Assembly: GCA_009602725.1 (NCBI GenBank) | Contig: WELB01000328.1 | Location: 35,134 to 60,618 of the forward strand | Direction of reading: 5' to 3' | Source of the DNA: Spirogloea muscicola | Lineage: Eukaryota; Streptophyta; Zygnematophyceae; Spirogloeales; Spirogloeaceae | Length of the DNA: 25,485 nucleotides | Shown: positions 7,341 to 15,150 of the stretch, one piece after another | Layout of the letters: each line of letters begins with the position of its first letter | Position numbering within the stretch: the stretch's first letter is position 1 | Notes under the pieces: model-generated | What the model was told of the DNA's origin: nothing | Seen by the model: only the letters and a program-made list of their open reading frames with translations | Databases searched by the model: none | Translations under genes and position numbers: made by a program

Positions 7341-8778
7341 CAGAATCCACCAGGTGGACAGAAGAGAGAAATTTCACCGGCGTTCCTACGTGCAGCACTT
7401 CAGCCTGCCAAAATGATGAAACCACTCACTGCAGCAGGACTGAGTGACAGGGACTTGGCAGAGTTGACCGTTGAGGAGAATTTCCGACGGTACCTTGCGA
7501 TGTTACCAGATTGGTCTGCCACGGCAGCAATTCGGGTGGAGGAAGCATGGACATTCAAAACTTTCAATGTTTCGATGACCAACCCGGGACAAAATGAAGA
7601 GGCTGCTGAAGATAGGAGATTCTACGCCGGGGTTATCCCTTTCGAGTTTGGAGAGCGGGGACTGGTGGTACTAGAGTTGTTTGGAGGCAGCGCTGCAGGG
7701 TTGGCAGGGTTGTTGCGCAGCCGCTACAGAATTGCGCAGTATGTTTACGTGGATAATAATCCGGCCTCACGTGAAGCTGCAGCCCACCACATCTTCCTAC
7801 TCAAGGAGCGGTACAACCACCTGGTGACTCCAAATACGTTTGCAACCTGGGACACTCCACTCCCAGGATATATTCGGGAAGCGGAGAAAGTGGAGTACCT
7901 CAAACTCTTACCCCAGGTGGACCTGGTTATCGCAGGCTTCCCTTGCGAGGGCTTCAGCCCTGCAGGCCGAGGGGAGGGATTCGGTCATGTCAACTCAGCC
8001 CTTTTCTTTCCAATGCTACGCATCCTTAAACATATCCGTAGCAGACAAAGGAAGCCCATGGCTTACATAATAGAAAATGTACAGCCAGATGATGATGCCA
8101 TTGATGCGAACAACCATTTCCGTAGGTTGTATCACATATTGGGTCCTTTTGTGACCTTAGATGCGGCAAGGGTTAGCTCGTTAGCCGACCGGAAGAGAAT
8201 TTTTGGACAAATCTGGCACCTGCGCAGCTCCTACAAGCCTGCATCAACGGTCAGAAACGACATGACGACGCCATGGTTGAGCTCATCCTTGATGCCGGAC
8301 GGAGGGTACCACTGGACTCACTTCAAGTGACGCAGCACCCAGTCAACCGTCCAGGACAAGTTCGATGCACTCTACCGACCTTGGTGGCATCTGACAAGTC
8401 TGCCGGCTTCAGAATCCGGAATGGTATCATTGGTCAGGGCATGATACTCGTTTCGCCTGTGAGTACTCCAGATGTTTATGCTACGCCAACACCTCGCGAA
8501 CGCGAGAAAAGCATGGGCTTCTGGCCTGGCGACATCACTCCCCATCACTTCCCTGATTGCTCAAAAATCGTATCATAGGTCAAGCCTTTGACCTTGATGC
8601 CATTACCTGGTTGGCTAGTGTGCTTGGTCGCTTACAGACCAAGTATCGCATGCTGAGAGTAGCGTATGAGCGTAGTCTTCTACCTCCACCTCAAGGTTCT
8701 CCAATGTCGGTGATTGATAGGCGCATGCTGACCCTATTCCGATTTGTTGAAGCAGAGAGGGAAGAGGATGACGAATAG
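7341..8778 (+). pseudogene. C5-cytosine DNA methyltransferase domain within the retrotransposon
   Basis: From the ATG at 7413, motif I is VVLELFGGSAAG (residues about 86-97, SAM binding), followed by an acidic YVDNN (motif II-like). Motif IV is AGFPCEGFSPAG with the catalytic Cys at codon 7944-7946. Motif VI is IIENVQ (Glu codon 8073) and motif VIII-like is LADRKRIFGQ. After a frameshift at about 8270-8330, RCTLPTLVAS is motif IX-like. TPREREKSMGF and, after a second frameshift near 8570, RIIGQAFDLDAITWL are motif X-like. A TAG at 8776-8778 ends the last frame. This family transfers methyl from SAM to cytosine C5 in DNA. The target-recognition stretch between VIII and IX looks short. The call is strong on motifs; target sequence and activity are unknown. 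Confidence 0.87.
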
Positions 8779-10386
8779 CAATTACAATGTGTAGCCCATA
8801 CTGCTGATAAATCCATTGTTGAGTACAAGTGGCAGCTGGGTCTTCGGTTGAGTGATGAACAGAGGCATCGACTAACGAGAATGCTTCAGCAGAATATTGC
8901 ATGCTTTGCTTTTACGGCGGCTGACTTAGGTACTTATGTGGGTGCCAAGTTCCAAATTAACCTCAGTGACGACAAGCCTATCTTCCGGAAGAGGTATACA
9001 TTGTCTCCATATGAGGATGAGCTTGTAGCAAAGAGATGTCAAGAACTGCTTGCTCTTGGTATGATAGAACCATCTAATAGTTCTTTTGCAGCACCTACAG
9101 TCCTACCAGCGAAGAAAGACGAGCATGGCAACTATACCGACAGACGCATGTGTGGTGACCACCGGTTGCTGAATGCTAACACACCCTTGGATAGGTATCC
9201 AATGCCCACTCCAGAAGAGATCTTTAATCGCATAGGTCCTGCAAAGCTTTTCTCTGTCTTGGATTTGAAAAATGGGTACAATCAAATTGCAATTGAGCCT
9301 AATGATAGACACAAGACTGCATTCTGGGGCGTAGATACACTATATCAATGGACAAAGATGCCGTTTGGACTGAAGAATGCACCGTCTATGTTTCAGCGTG
9401 TTATGGACCAGGTGTTTTAAGGAGTTCCATACGCCAAATGTTACATAGACGATGTTCTGATATTCAGTCATGAATTTGTTGAGCATGTGACTCATATTGA
9501 CTCTGTTCTTAAGATGATACAGAGTTCCGGTTTGAAGTGCCATCCAGGAAAATGCCGGTTTGCACTCATTGAGGTCCATTATCTTGGACATCGGATAACA
9601 GAGAATGGTCTTTCTCCGCAAGATAGCAAGGTGCAAGCAATCCTGGCCATTCCTGCACCTACCAATCTTACATCTTTGAGATCGTTTTTAGGACTTGCCA
9701 GTTTCTATCGTCGGTATATTGAGCATTTTAGCTCTTGGGCTCGTCCTCTCAACAGTCTGCTAAAAAAGAATACGCCTGGGCTATGGGGATCGGAACAGGA
9801 ACTCGCTTTTTGCCAGTTGAAGCATTCACTGACAACAGCTCCTGTTTTGCAACGTCCTGATTATGCTAAAGAGTTCCAGTTGCATACAGACTGGAGCAAA
9901 CTCGGCATGGGAGCTGTACTTGTGCAGCAGGACAACGATCACCATGATTATGTCATTGCTTATGCAAGTCGTTCTAACAATGCTGCCCAACGCAATTACT
10001 CTGCTTATGAAGTCGAATGTCTTGCAGCTGTTTGGGCTGTCACGCATTTTAGACCGTACTTATATGGAAGACCGTTCAAGCTCGTCACTGATCATCAACC
10101 TTTGAAGTGGTTGCTGACCACTAATCATCTGACTGGCAAACTAGCCCGATGGGCACTACGTTTGACAGAATACAAGTTTGAGATTGTTCATAAGCCAGGA
10201 CTGCAGAATCTGGACGCAGATGCTCTGAGCCGCCACCCTATACCGGCAACTATGGATGAGCAATTCGCCTTGCTTTCAATTGCTGTTGTGTCAGTACCTT
10301 TGAGCAGTCCTGCTTCTTACCTGGCATGCTTTGCTATGCATTCGCCACATGCCTGTGCTATAGACGGCCCTGATTACCTTCTTTCC
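8779..10386 (+). pseudogene. pol: Reverse transcriptase and RNase H (Ty3/gypsy pol)
   Basis: The same frame as the last methyltransferase segment continues after TAG 8776-8778. RT motifs are FRKRYTLSPYEDELV, VLDLKNGYNQI, TKMPFGLKNAPSMFQ and the catalytic YIDDVLIFS (codons 9442 onward). A TAA at 9418-9420 falls just before YAKCYIDD. The connection domain (LRSFLGLASFYRRYIEHF) leads to RNase H with LHTDWS, SAYEVECLA, LVTDHQPLKWL and NLDADALSR, so all the acidic catalytic positions are kept. It copies element RNA to DNA. Frame is lost near 10385. Domain order and motifs are standard for Ty3/gypsy. Confidence 0.93.
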
Positions 10387-10570
10387 CAAAGATGTTTGGC
10401 TGGATCTGCCTGTACTTCATTACCTACAGAATGGCATGTATCTACCTCATCTTTCTACCATACAGAAGGATCGGGTAAATCACCGGGCCCGACGCTATGT
10501 CTGGCAAAACAATCAACTTGTTCGTCCGCATGAGGAATACGGAAACCAGGTTGTTCCTCCTCCTGCTGAA
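10387..10570 (+). pseudogene. Pol linker into integrase N-terminal region (interrupted)
   Basis: In a shifted frame this reads DVWLDLPVLHYLQNG, RARRYVWQNNQLVRP and YGNQVVPPPAE. The last block normally leads straight into the HHCC zinc-binding region of gypsy integrases, but after about 10570 the sequence becomes unrelated GC-rich DNA. This marks the breakpoint of the nested minus-strand LINE-like insert. Confidence 0.7.
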
Positions 10571-10827
10571 TCGGGGTGATCCAGGCGCGGCCGCTCAGGC
10601 CCGCTATCCCCCCACTGCCGAGAGCGGGCGGTGGTCGCTGCTCGGTTCCCCGCCTGGCGCGGTGCCCGCCACCTCAGCGTGGCGCGAGCGCCCCTCCGAG
10701 GAAAGAAGAAAGTGCTCGCCCATTGAGAATAGGGGCTGGAACAACCAGCCCGAAAAAGAATGAACAGAGTACGAGAAGGGGGCCAGGGGAAGCGCTAAGT
10801 AACAGAAACAAAGCTGCTACGAGACAC
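10571..10827 (-). repeat. LINE-like 3' UTR, copy 6, with GC-rich end
   Basis: Downstream (minus strand) of the copy 6 stop. It matches 4557-4690 and holds the hairpin GGGCTGG-TTGTT-CCAGCCC (plus 10733-10751). From about 10575 to 10700 it is very GC-rich and differs from copy 5. No poly(A) is seen at the junction with gypsy sequence. Confidence 0.5.
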
Positions 10828-11024
10828 TCAGTAACCCCTGCTAAGCAGCCGCAGATCAGAGATGCTGGGCTCCTGGAAGTGGGACCCCTGGCCAGAGCTA
10901 GAGGCAGCAGCGAGGGCTCTGCCGGCACGAAGGTGCAGCGCCCGGGCCATGGACCTCTGCAGCGAGACGGCCAGGCGCATTCGATACACTTGCGCCAGCG
11001 ACCCGGCTGCAGGGAAGTCAACCG
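10828..11024 (-). pseudogene. LINE-like ORF2 C-terminal tail, copy 6 (cut by N gap)
   Basis: The minus-strand frame runs from the gap edge to TGA at 10828-10830. It encodes AAGSLAQVYRMRLAVSL, LHLRAGRALAAAS and SISDLRLLSRGY. It is the closest relative of copy 5 (4360-4556). Upstream sequence is hidden in the N gap. It lies nested within the gypsy integrase region. Confidence 0.62.
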
Positions 11025-11784
11025 NNNNNNNNNNNNNNNNNNNNNNNNNNNNNNNNNNNNNNNNNNNNNNNNNNNNNNNNNNNNNNNNNNNNNNNNNNNN
11101 NNNNNNNNNNNNNNNNNNNNNNNNNNNNNNNNNNNNNNNNNNNNNNNNNNNNNNNNNNNNNNNNNNNNNNNNNNNNNNNNNNNNNNNNNNNNNNNNNNNN
11201 NNNNNNNNNNNNNNNNNNNNNNNNNNNNNNNNNNNNNNNNNNNNNNNNNNNNNNNNNNNNNNNNNNNNNNNNNNNNNNNNNNNNNNNNNNNNNNNNNNNN
11301 NNNNNNNNNNNNNNNNNNNNNNNNNNNNNNNNNNNNNNNNNNNNNNNNNNNNNNNNNNNNNNNNNNNNNNNNNNNNNNNNNNNNNNNNNNNNNNNNNNNN
11401 NNNNNNNNNNNNNNNNNNNNNNNNNNNNNNNNNNNNNNNNNNNNNNNNNNNNNNNNNNNNNNNNNNNNNNNNNNNNNNNNNNNNNNNNNNNNNNNNNNNN
11501 NNNNNNNNNNNNNNNNNNNNNNNNNNNNNNNNNNNNNNNNNNNNNNNNNNNNNNNNNNNNNNNNNNNNNNNNNNNNNNNNNNNNNNNNNNNNNNNNNNNN
11601 NNNNNNNNNNNNNNNNNNNNNNNNNNNNNNNNNNNNNNNNNNNNNNNNNNNNNNNNNNNNNNNNNNNNNNNNNNNNNNNNNNNNNNNNNNNNNNNNNNNN
11701 NNNNNNNNNNNNNNNNNNNNNNNNNNNNNNNNNNNNNNNNNNNNNNNNNNNNNNNNNNNNNNNNNNNNNNNNNNNNNNNNNNNN
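11025..11784. other. Assembly gap (760 N)
   Basis: Run of N. It hides the 5' part of the minus-strand LINE-like insert and the gypsy integrase zinc-binding region and first catalytic Asp. Gap length may be nominal. Any reading frame across it is meaningless. Confidence 0.99.
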
Positions 11785-12690
11785 ACGGCAAAGGCCGTAT
11801 GTTCTCATTATGATCGAGCATTTCTCTAAATGGGTAGAAGTTGTTATTATTCCTACCAAAACTAGTGAACTCATCGCTGATGCTTTCAAGAGTGCTGTGC
11901 TCACCCGGTATGGTGCTCCAGCAGAAGTCCTTACTGATCGAGGCACTGAATTCAAGGGTGCCTTTCAGCAGCTGTTGGACCGCAGCTTCATTGATCATCG
12001 TCTTACATAAAGGGATCATCAGCAGAGCGGATGGTGCAGACGATAAAGAAAGGTTTGATGAAATATGTGGGGAAACATGGCATGGAATGCTGGGACCAAT
12101 TTTTACCATGGCTGATTATGGGCTATCGAATGTCAAACCAGACTTCTCTGTCTTGCTATAGCCCCTATTTTCTGCTATTCGGCCGACACCCTGTCATTCC
12201 ATCTAACATCCGTCTTGTCAGTAACGACGTCAACCTGGATAACCCAGTGATTTGGTACAAGGTCTGCGCGGCCAGAGGCAAACTCTTCCAGAAGCATATG
12301 CCGATGGCCCTGAACAACTTGCGTATCGCTCAGCATCGGGATACTAATAGGTACGCTACCATTCGTAGTGGTGGGTACAAATCACAGTCTAAAGACATTG
12401 ATCTTGGTGACTTTGCGTCTGTGAAGGTGAAACCACAAGACGCCTTAGACTCTTCAACAGGACCTCTCATCCTTCAGGTTGTTGAGAAACTCTCTTCAGG
12501 TGTGGTTAAACTTCGTGGTTCATGCAATCGTGTAATCAGTGATCATGTTCTAAATATTACACGTTGTCATCTGAGCAATATGATCCAACCATTGACCTCA
12601 CTAACCAATGGGTTTCTGAGAATCTATCTTGTGAACTTTGTCAGCGTTCCGATCAGGCAGTTGAAATGCTTTTATGTTTCTTTGCAATAG
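11785..12690 (+). pseudogene. Integrase core and C-terminal domain (Ty3/gypsy)
   Basis: The first frame has IEHFSKWVE and the second catalytic Asp in EVLTDRGTEFKG, then LLDRSFIDHRLT and TAA at 12008-12010. After a short deletion the frame changes and AERMVQTIKKGL (with the catalytic Glu) leads to WLIMGYRMSNQ, SPYFLLFGRHP and a GDFASVKVKPQ C-terminal region, ending at 12688-12690. The expected HPQADGL segment just before the catalytic Glu is mostly deleted. Integrase inserts element DNA into the host genome. This copy is inactive: stop, deletion, and an N-terminal part interrupted and in the gap. Confidence 0.88.
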
Positions 12691-12799
12691 GGGTTTCCAT
12701 ATACACTGACTTGATCCACCACTGACTTCTATTCCACTGGATGATTGGTTCTGTGTGGCCTGCTCAGATACTTTCCCGACTGCTTCACCTGTGCCAGGA
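12691..12799 (+). other. Spacer between integrase and polypurine tract
   Basis: No coding signal; ordinary 3' untranslated part of the gypsy element. Confidence 0.5.
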
Positions 12800-12807
12800 C
12801 TGACAGT

Positions 12808-12820
12808 TGGGGGGGGGGGA
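12808..12820 (+). promoter_or_regulatory. Polypurine tract (G run)
   Basis: A G-only run of about ten bases ending in A directly precedes the 3' LTR part A, the place where plus-strand DNA synthesis of LTR elements is primed. Position supports the role. Confidence 0.6.
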
Positions 12821-13028
12821 ACTACAGATTAAAATTCGACTGTTCTTGACTTGTCCATGGTGCTGTGATGTCTGGCATGGTTCCTTAGCAGATGGAGTTT
12901 CATGACAGTCTGGTCAAAGTAGCCAATATCCTCGTTTGGCTTGTGTGTACACCAAACTAGCAAGTCAGCATTTCCCTTCTTCTAGACCTATCGACGCCAT
13001 CTCGCACCGACGCCCTCGCGCGTGACAG
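12820..13028 (+). repeat. 3' LTR part A, first copy (U3-like)
   Basis: 209 bp directly after the polypurine tract, repeated at 13424-13632 with about three differences. By position it should be U3, the promoter-bearing part. It begins AACTACAG and ends GTGACAG. Confidence 0.75.
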
Positions 13029-13422
13029 CTGTCGTGCCGTATCCTGTCGACTGCCCATTTGTGTCGATTTGACTGGGACCGCTGACTGGGCTTCACACGT
13101 GGCCTTACTAGGCTGACTCATTCACGTTGGTGGGTGATTCACGCTGAGGATGAAGGACCACTTTTCTCCCTATGTGGCTCCTAGGCTGGGTCATACACTT
13201 TTGTGTGTGATTCACGCTGACAATGGAGGTTCCACCCATCGCTGACTCTCTCGGCGACACCGACTTTCTCTTTCGGCCCCTTTACAATATTCACAAAAGG
13301 CGCGCCCTTTGGGCCCCTTTGAATATTGGTGTTGAACCCAGATAGGGCCGGTCTTCGGACGGTCGTGTGACTGAAATACTGGTGACGGGAAACTCGAGAT
13401 ACAGTGGCACGTTACTTTTATT
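13028..13422 (+). repeat. 3' LTR part B (R-U5-like)
   Basis: Direct repeat of 4861-5248 and in part of 7023-7188. With part A it forms a probable full LTR of about 603 bp (12820-13422). It ends GTTACTTTTATT as in the 5' copy. The ends are not the usual TG...CA, so the exact limits are uncertain. Confidence 0.78.
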
Positions 13423-13423
13423 A

Positions 13424-13632
13424 AACTACAGATTAAAAGTCGACTGTTCTTGACTTGTCCATGGTGCTGTGATGTCTGGCATGGTTCCTTAGCAGATGGA
13501 ATTTCATGACAGTCTGGTCAAAGTAGCCAATATCCTCGTTTGGCTTGTGTGTACACCAAACTAGCAAGTCAGCATTTCTCTTCTTCTAGACCTATCGACG
13601 CCATCTCGCACCGACGCCCTCGCGCGTGACAG
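13424..13632 (+). repeat. LTR part A, second copy, downstream of the 3' LTR
   Basis: Repeat of 12820-13028 following B directly. It stops at the A/B boundary (GTGACAG) and unrelated sequence follows. The 5' LTR starts at this same boundary. Confidence 0.8.
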
Positions 13633-13882
13633 TGCCCCGCCAGCTGGGCTCCACGTCGTCGCCTGCTACGACTTTGAGTTGCGCCTCTGTTGCCATGAAG
13701 TGGCATGATTCCGATATTCACCTTCGTTGCCATTGCACGCCCTTATTCTGGCCTCGTCGCCATCGCTCGCCTCGATTCCAGGGCCACCACCCTGGCCCGC
13801 CTGGCGAGCTCCCTCTCGGCGAGGTGCTTCTTTTCCAGCTGCGAATTACTCCGACTTGCTGCTGCTCACTCGTGGTTACTAA
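13633..13882 (+). pseudogene. LINE-like C-terminal tail, copy 7 (degenerate)
   Basis: The frame ending in TAA at 13880-13882 encodes NYSDLLLLTRGY, the family signature. Upstream codons are only weakly similar to the other copies. It abuts the gypsy element. Confidence 0.5.
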
Positions 13883-13994
13883 GCTTCCATCTGCAGTAGT
13901 CTCGTGCATAGCTCTGTGGTTCAAGCGCCTTCCGGCTCTCCGGACCATGTCCAATCTTTCTGGGCTTTGTTCATTCTTTCTTCTTGTCAGGCGT

Positions 13995-14473
13995 CTGGAT
14001 GTGGTGGCCACCCCCCGGAGTGGGGGCCGCGTCTTCTCCTAGACGTCGTTCTCATCGACGCATTCCAACCAGGGGCACCCACACCGACTGTGCCAGGTTG
14101 GGCGACACATCGTGCGGAGAGGAAGAAGGAGAGGCACTATAATGACCACCCCCAGGGCGACCACTTCTTCCCGTGCGCCATGGACATATACGGCGGCTAC
14201 GGAACGAAGTGGTCTTCCCTCCTCCATCGCCTGGCACTGCATGTTGATGCCCGCCGACGTAGTCGGGTGGGTAGCTTAGGCCATTCTAGCGTCCCGCAAG
14301 CCATCGTTGCATGCTATAGAATGCGGCTATCATTGAGTCTGCAGCGCTCCCAGGCAGTCGCGATTCACCAGCGTGCTGGTCGTGCATTAGCCCGGGCTAG
14401 TGGCTTCCGTGGTGGTGGTTTGGCTCCTCAGTATAGCTTGTCAGATATGCATGTGCTCACTCGGGGATATTAG
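13995..14473 (+). pseudogene. LINE-like ORF2 C-terminal domain, copy 8
   Basis: The longest uninterrupted copy of the tail: PRLLLDVVLIDAFQPG, ERKKERHYNDHPQGDHFFP, AMDIYGGYG, CYRMRLSLSLQRS, HQRAGRALARASG and SDMHVLTRGY with TAG at 14471-14473. It shows the domain order seen in pieces elsewhere. The xDVVLIDAF...KExHYxDHPxGDxFFPxAxDIxG pattern is like that of plant and algal LINE ORF2 C-termini. No RT or endonuclease is present upstream. Confidence 0.65.
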
Positions 14474-14593
14474 TGTCCCCCTGAGCCAGCTCATTACCCA
14501 GTTAACAGGACATTTGTAAGGCTAGAATTAGCCTCCCTTTCAATTTCATGCGCACCGCGCGCCTTCTCTCTTTTCTCTGGGCTGGCCTCTCCC
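14474..14593 (+). repeat. LINE-like 3' UTR, copy 8
   Basis: Contains the hairpin GGCTGG-CCTCTC-CCAGCC at 14580-14597, 107 nt after the stop, overlapping the start of the next copy. Confidence 0.45.
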
Positions 14594-14973
14594 AGCCACC
14601 TTTTCTCTCCTGGAAGAACAGAAGAAGCTGCACAAGCACAAGGACCACCCGGCGGGTGATACCTTTTACCCCCTGGCATGGACATCCATGGGTGTTACGG
14701 GGGTTGGTGGTCCTCGTTACGTTCGCTGCTGGCCTCTCAAGCTGACCAGCGGCGCCGGGAGCAGGGTGCTGCCCTTCCCGGTGGCTCGGTGCCTTTGGGT
14801 CTTGTGTCCTGCTACCGTATGCGATTGTCTATGTCCCTGCAGCGCTCCCAAGCGCTTGCTTTGCACCGCCGCGCTGGTCGCGCCCTTGCAGCAGCCTCTG
14901 GCTTGCGCAGCGGGGTTGCTCTTCCTCCCCTCAGCTCATCTGACTTCCTACTGCTGACACGGGGGTATTGAGG
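14594..14973 (+). pseudogene. LINE-like ORF2 C-terminal domain, copy 9
   Basis: EEQKKLHKHKDHPAGDTFYP leads into PLA; then one base is missing and the frame resumes with MDIHGCYGGWWSSL, CYRMRLSMSLQRS, HRRAGRALAAASG and SDFLLLTRGY with TGA at 14969-14971. Nearly identical to bases 1-142 over the shared part. It follows copy 8 head to tail. Confidence 0.62.
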
Positions 14974-15150
14974 GCGCCCTGTCTGCCTAGCCTTTGGCTC
15001 CGTCATGAACACCTGTGTGCATCTGGCTGGCATTTCACAGCCGATTCTTTCATATCAGCAGCCGTTTTCCCTGGAAGCGTCTTTCTCTTTTCAGGCTGGG
15101 CTTTCCCAGTCCAAATTGGGCGGGCTTCTGTTGTTCCCTACCTCTTGACT
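14974..15150 (+). repeat. LINE-like 3' UTR, copy 9
   Basis: Matches 143 to about 240. It holds GGCTGGCATTTCACAGCC (15025-15042) and a second hairpin GGCTGGG-CTTT-CCCAGTCC (15094-15112). The end of the element is not clear. Confidence 0.45.

Larger units (their letters stand above)
4861..13632 (+). mobile_element. Ty3/gypsy-type LTR retrotransposon carrying a DNA methyltransferase (defective)
   Basis: The order is LTR part B, leader, gag with zinc knuckles, a partial LTR/leader repeat, an Ala/Thr/Pro linker, a C5-cytosine methyltransferase, RT, RNase H, integrase, polypurine tract, and LTR parts A-B-A. RT before RNase H before integrase is the Ty3/gypsy order. No protease motif is visible. 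The two B copies (4861-5248, 13028-13422) look about 98% identical by eye, yet the coding regions carry about nine lesions. A minus-strand LINE tail and an N gap interrupt the integrase at about 10571-11784. Confidence 0.85.

Noticed and set aside
7120-7447. Leu-rich and Cys-rich small proteins from the trinucleotide repeat
   Set aside because: These are alternate frames of the GCT/GCC repeat; the Ala/Thr/Pro frame is the one that continues into the methyltransferase.
8273-8300. LILDAG as a possible retroviral protease active site
   Set aside because: Asp-Ala-Gly is not the usual D[ST]G, the flanks do not fit a protease, and the frame continues into motif IX/X of the methyltransferase.
10576-12109. 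Long open frames spanning 10576-11829, 10862-12010, 10828-11955(-) and 11018-12109(-)
   Set aside because: They exist only because the N run contains no stops. Only the real sequence at either side is interpretable.
4861-13632. Clean target-site duplication flanking the gypsy element
   Set aside because: Flanks at 4856-4860 and 13633-13637 do not match, consistent with the permuted ends.
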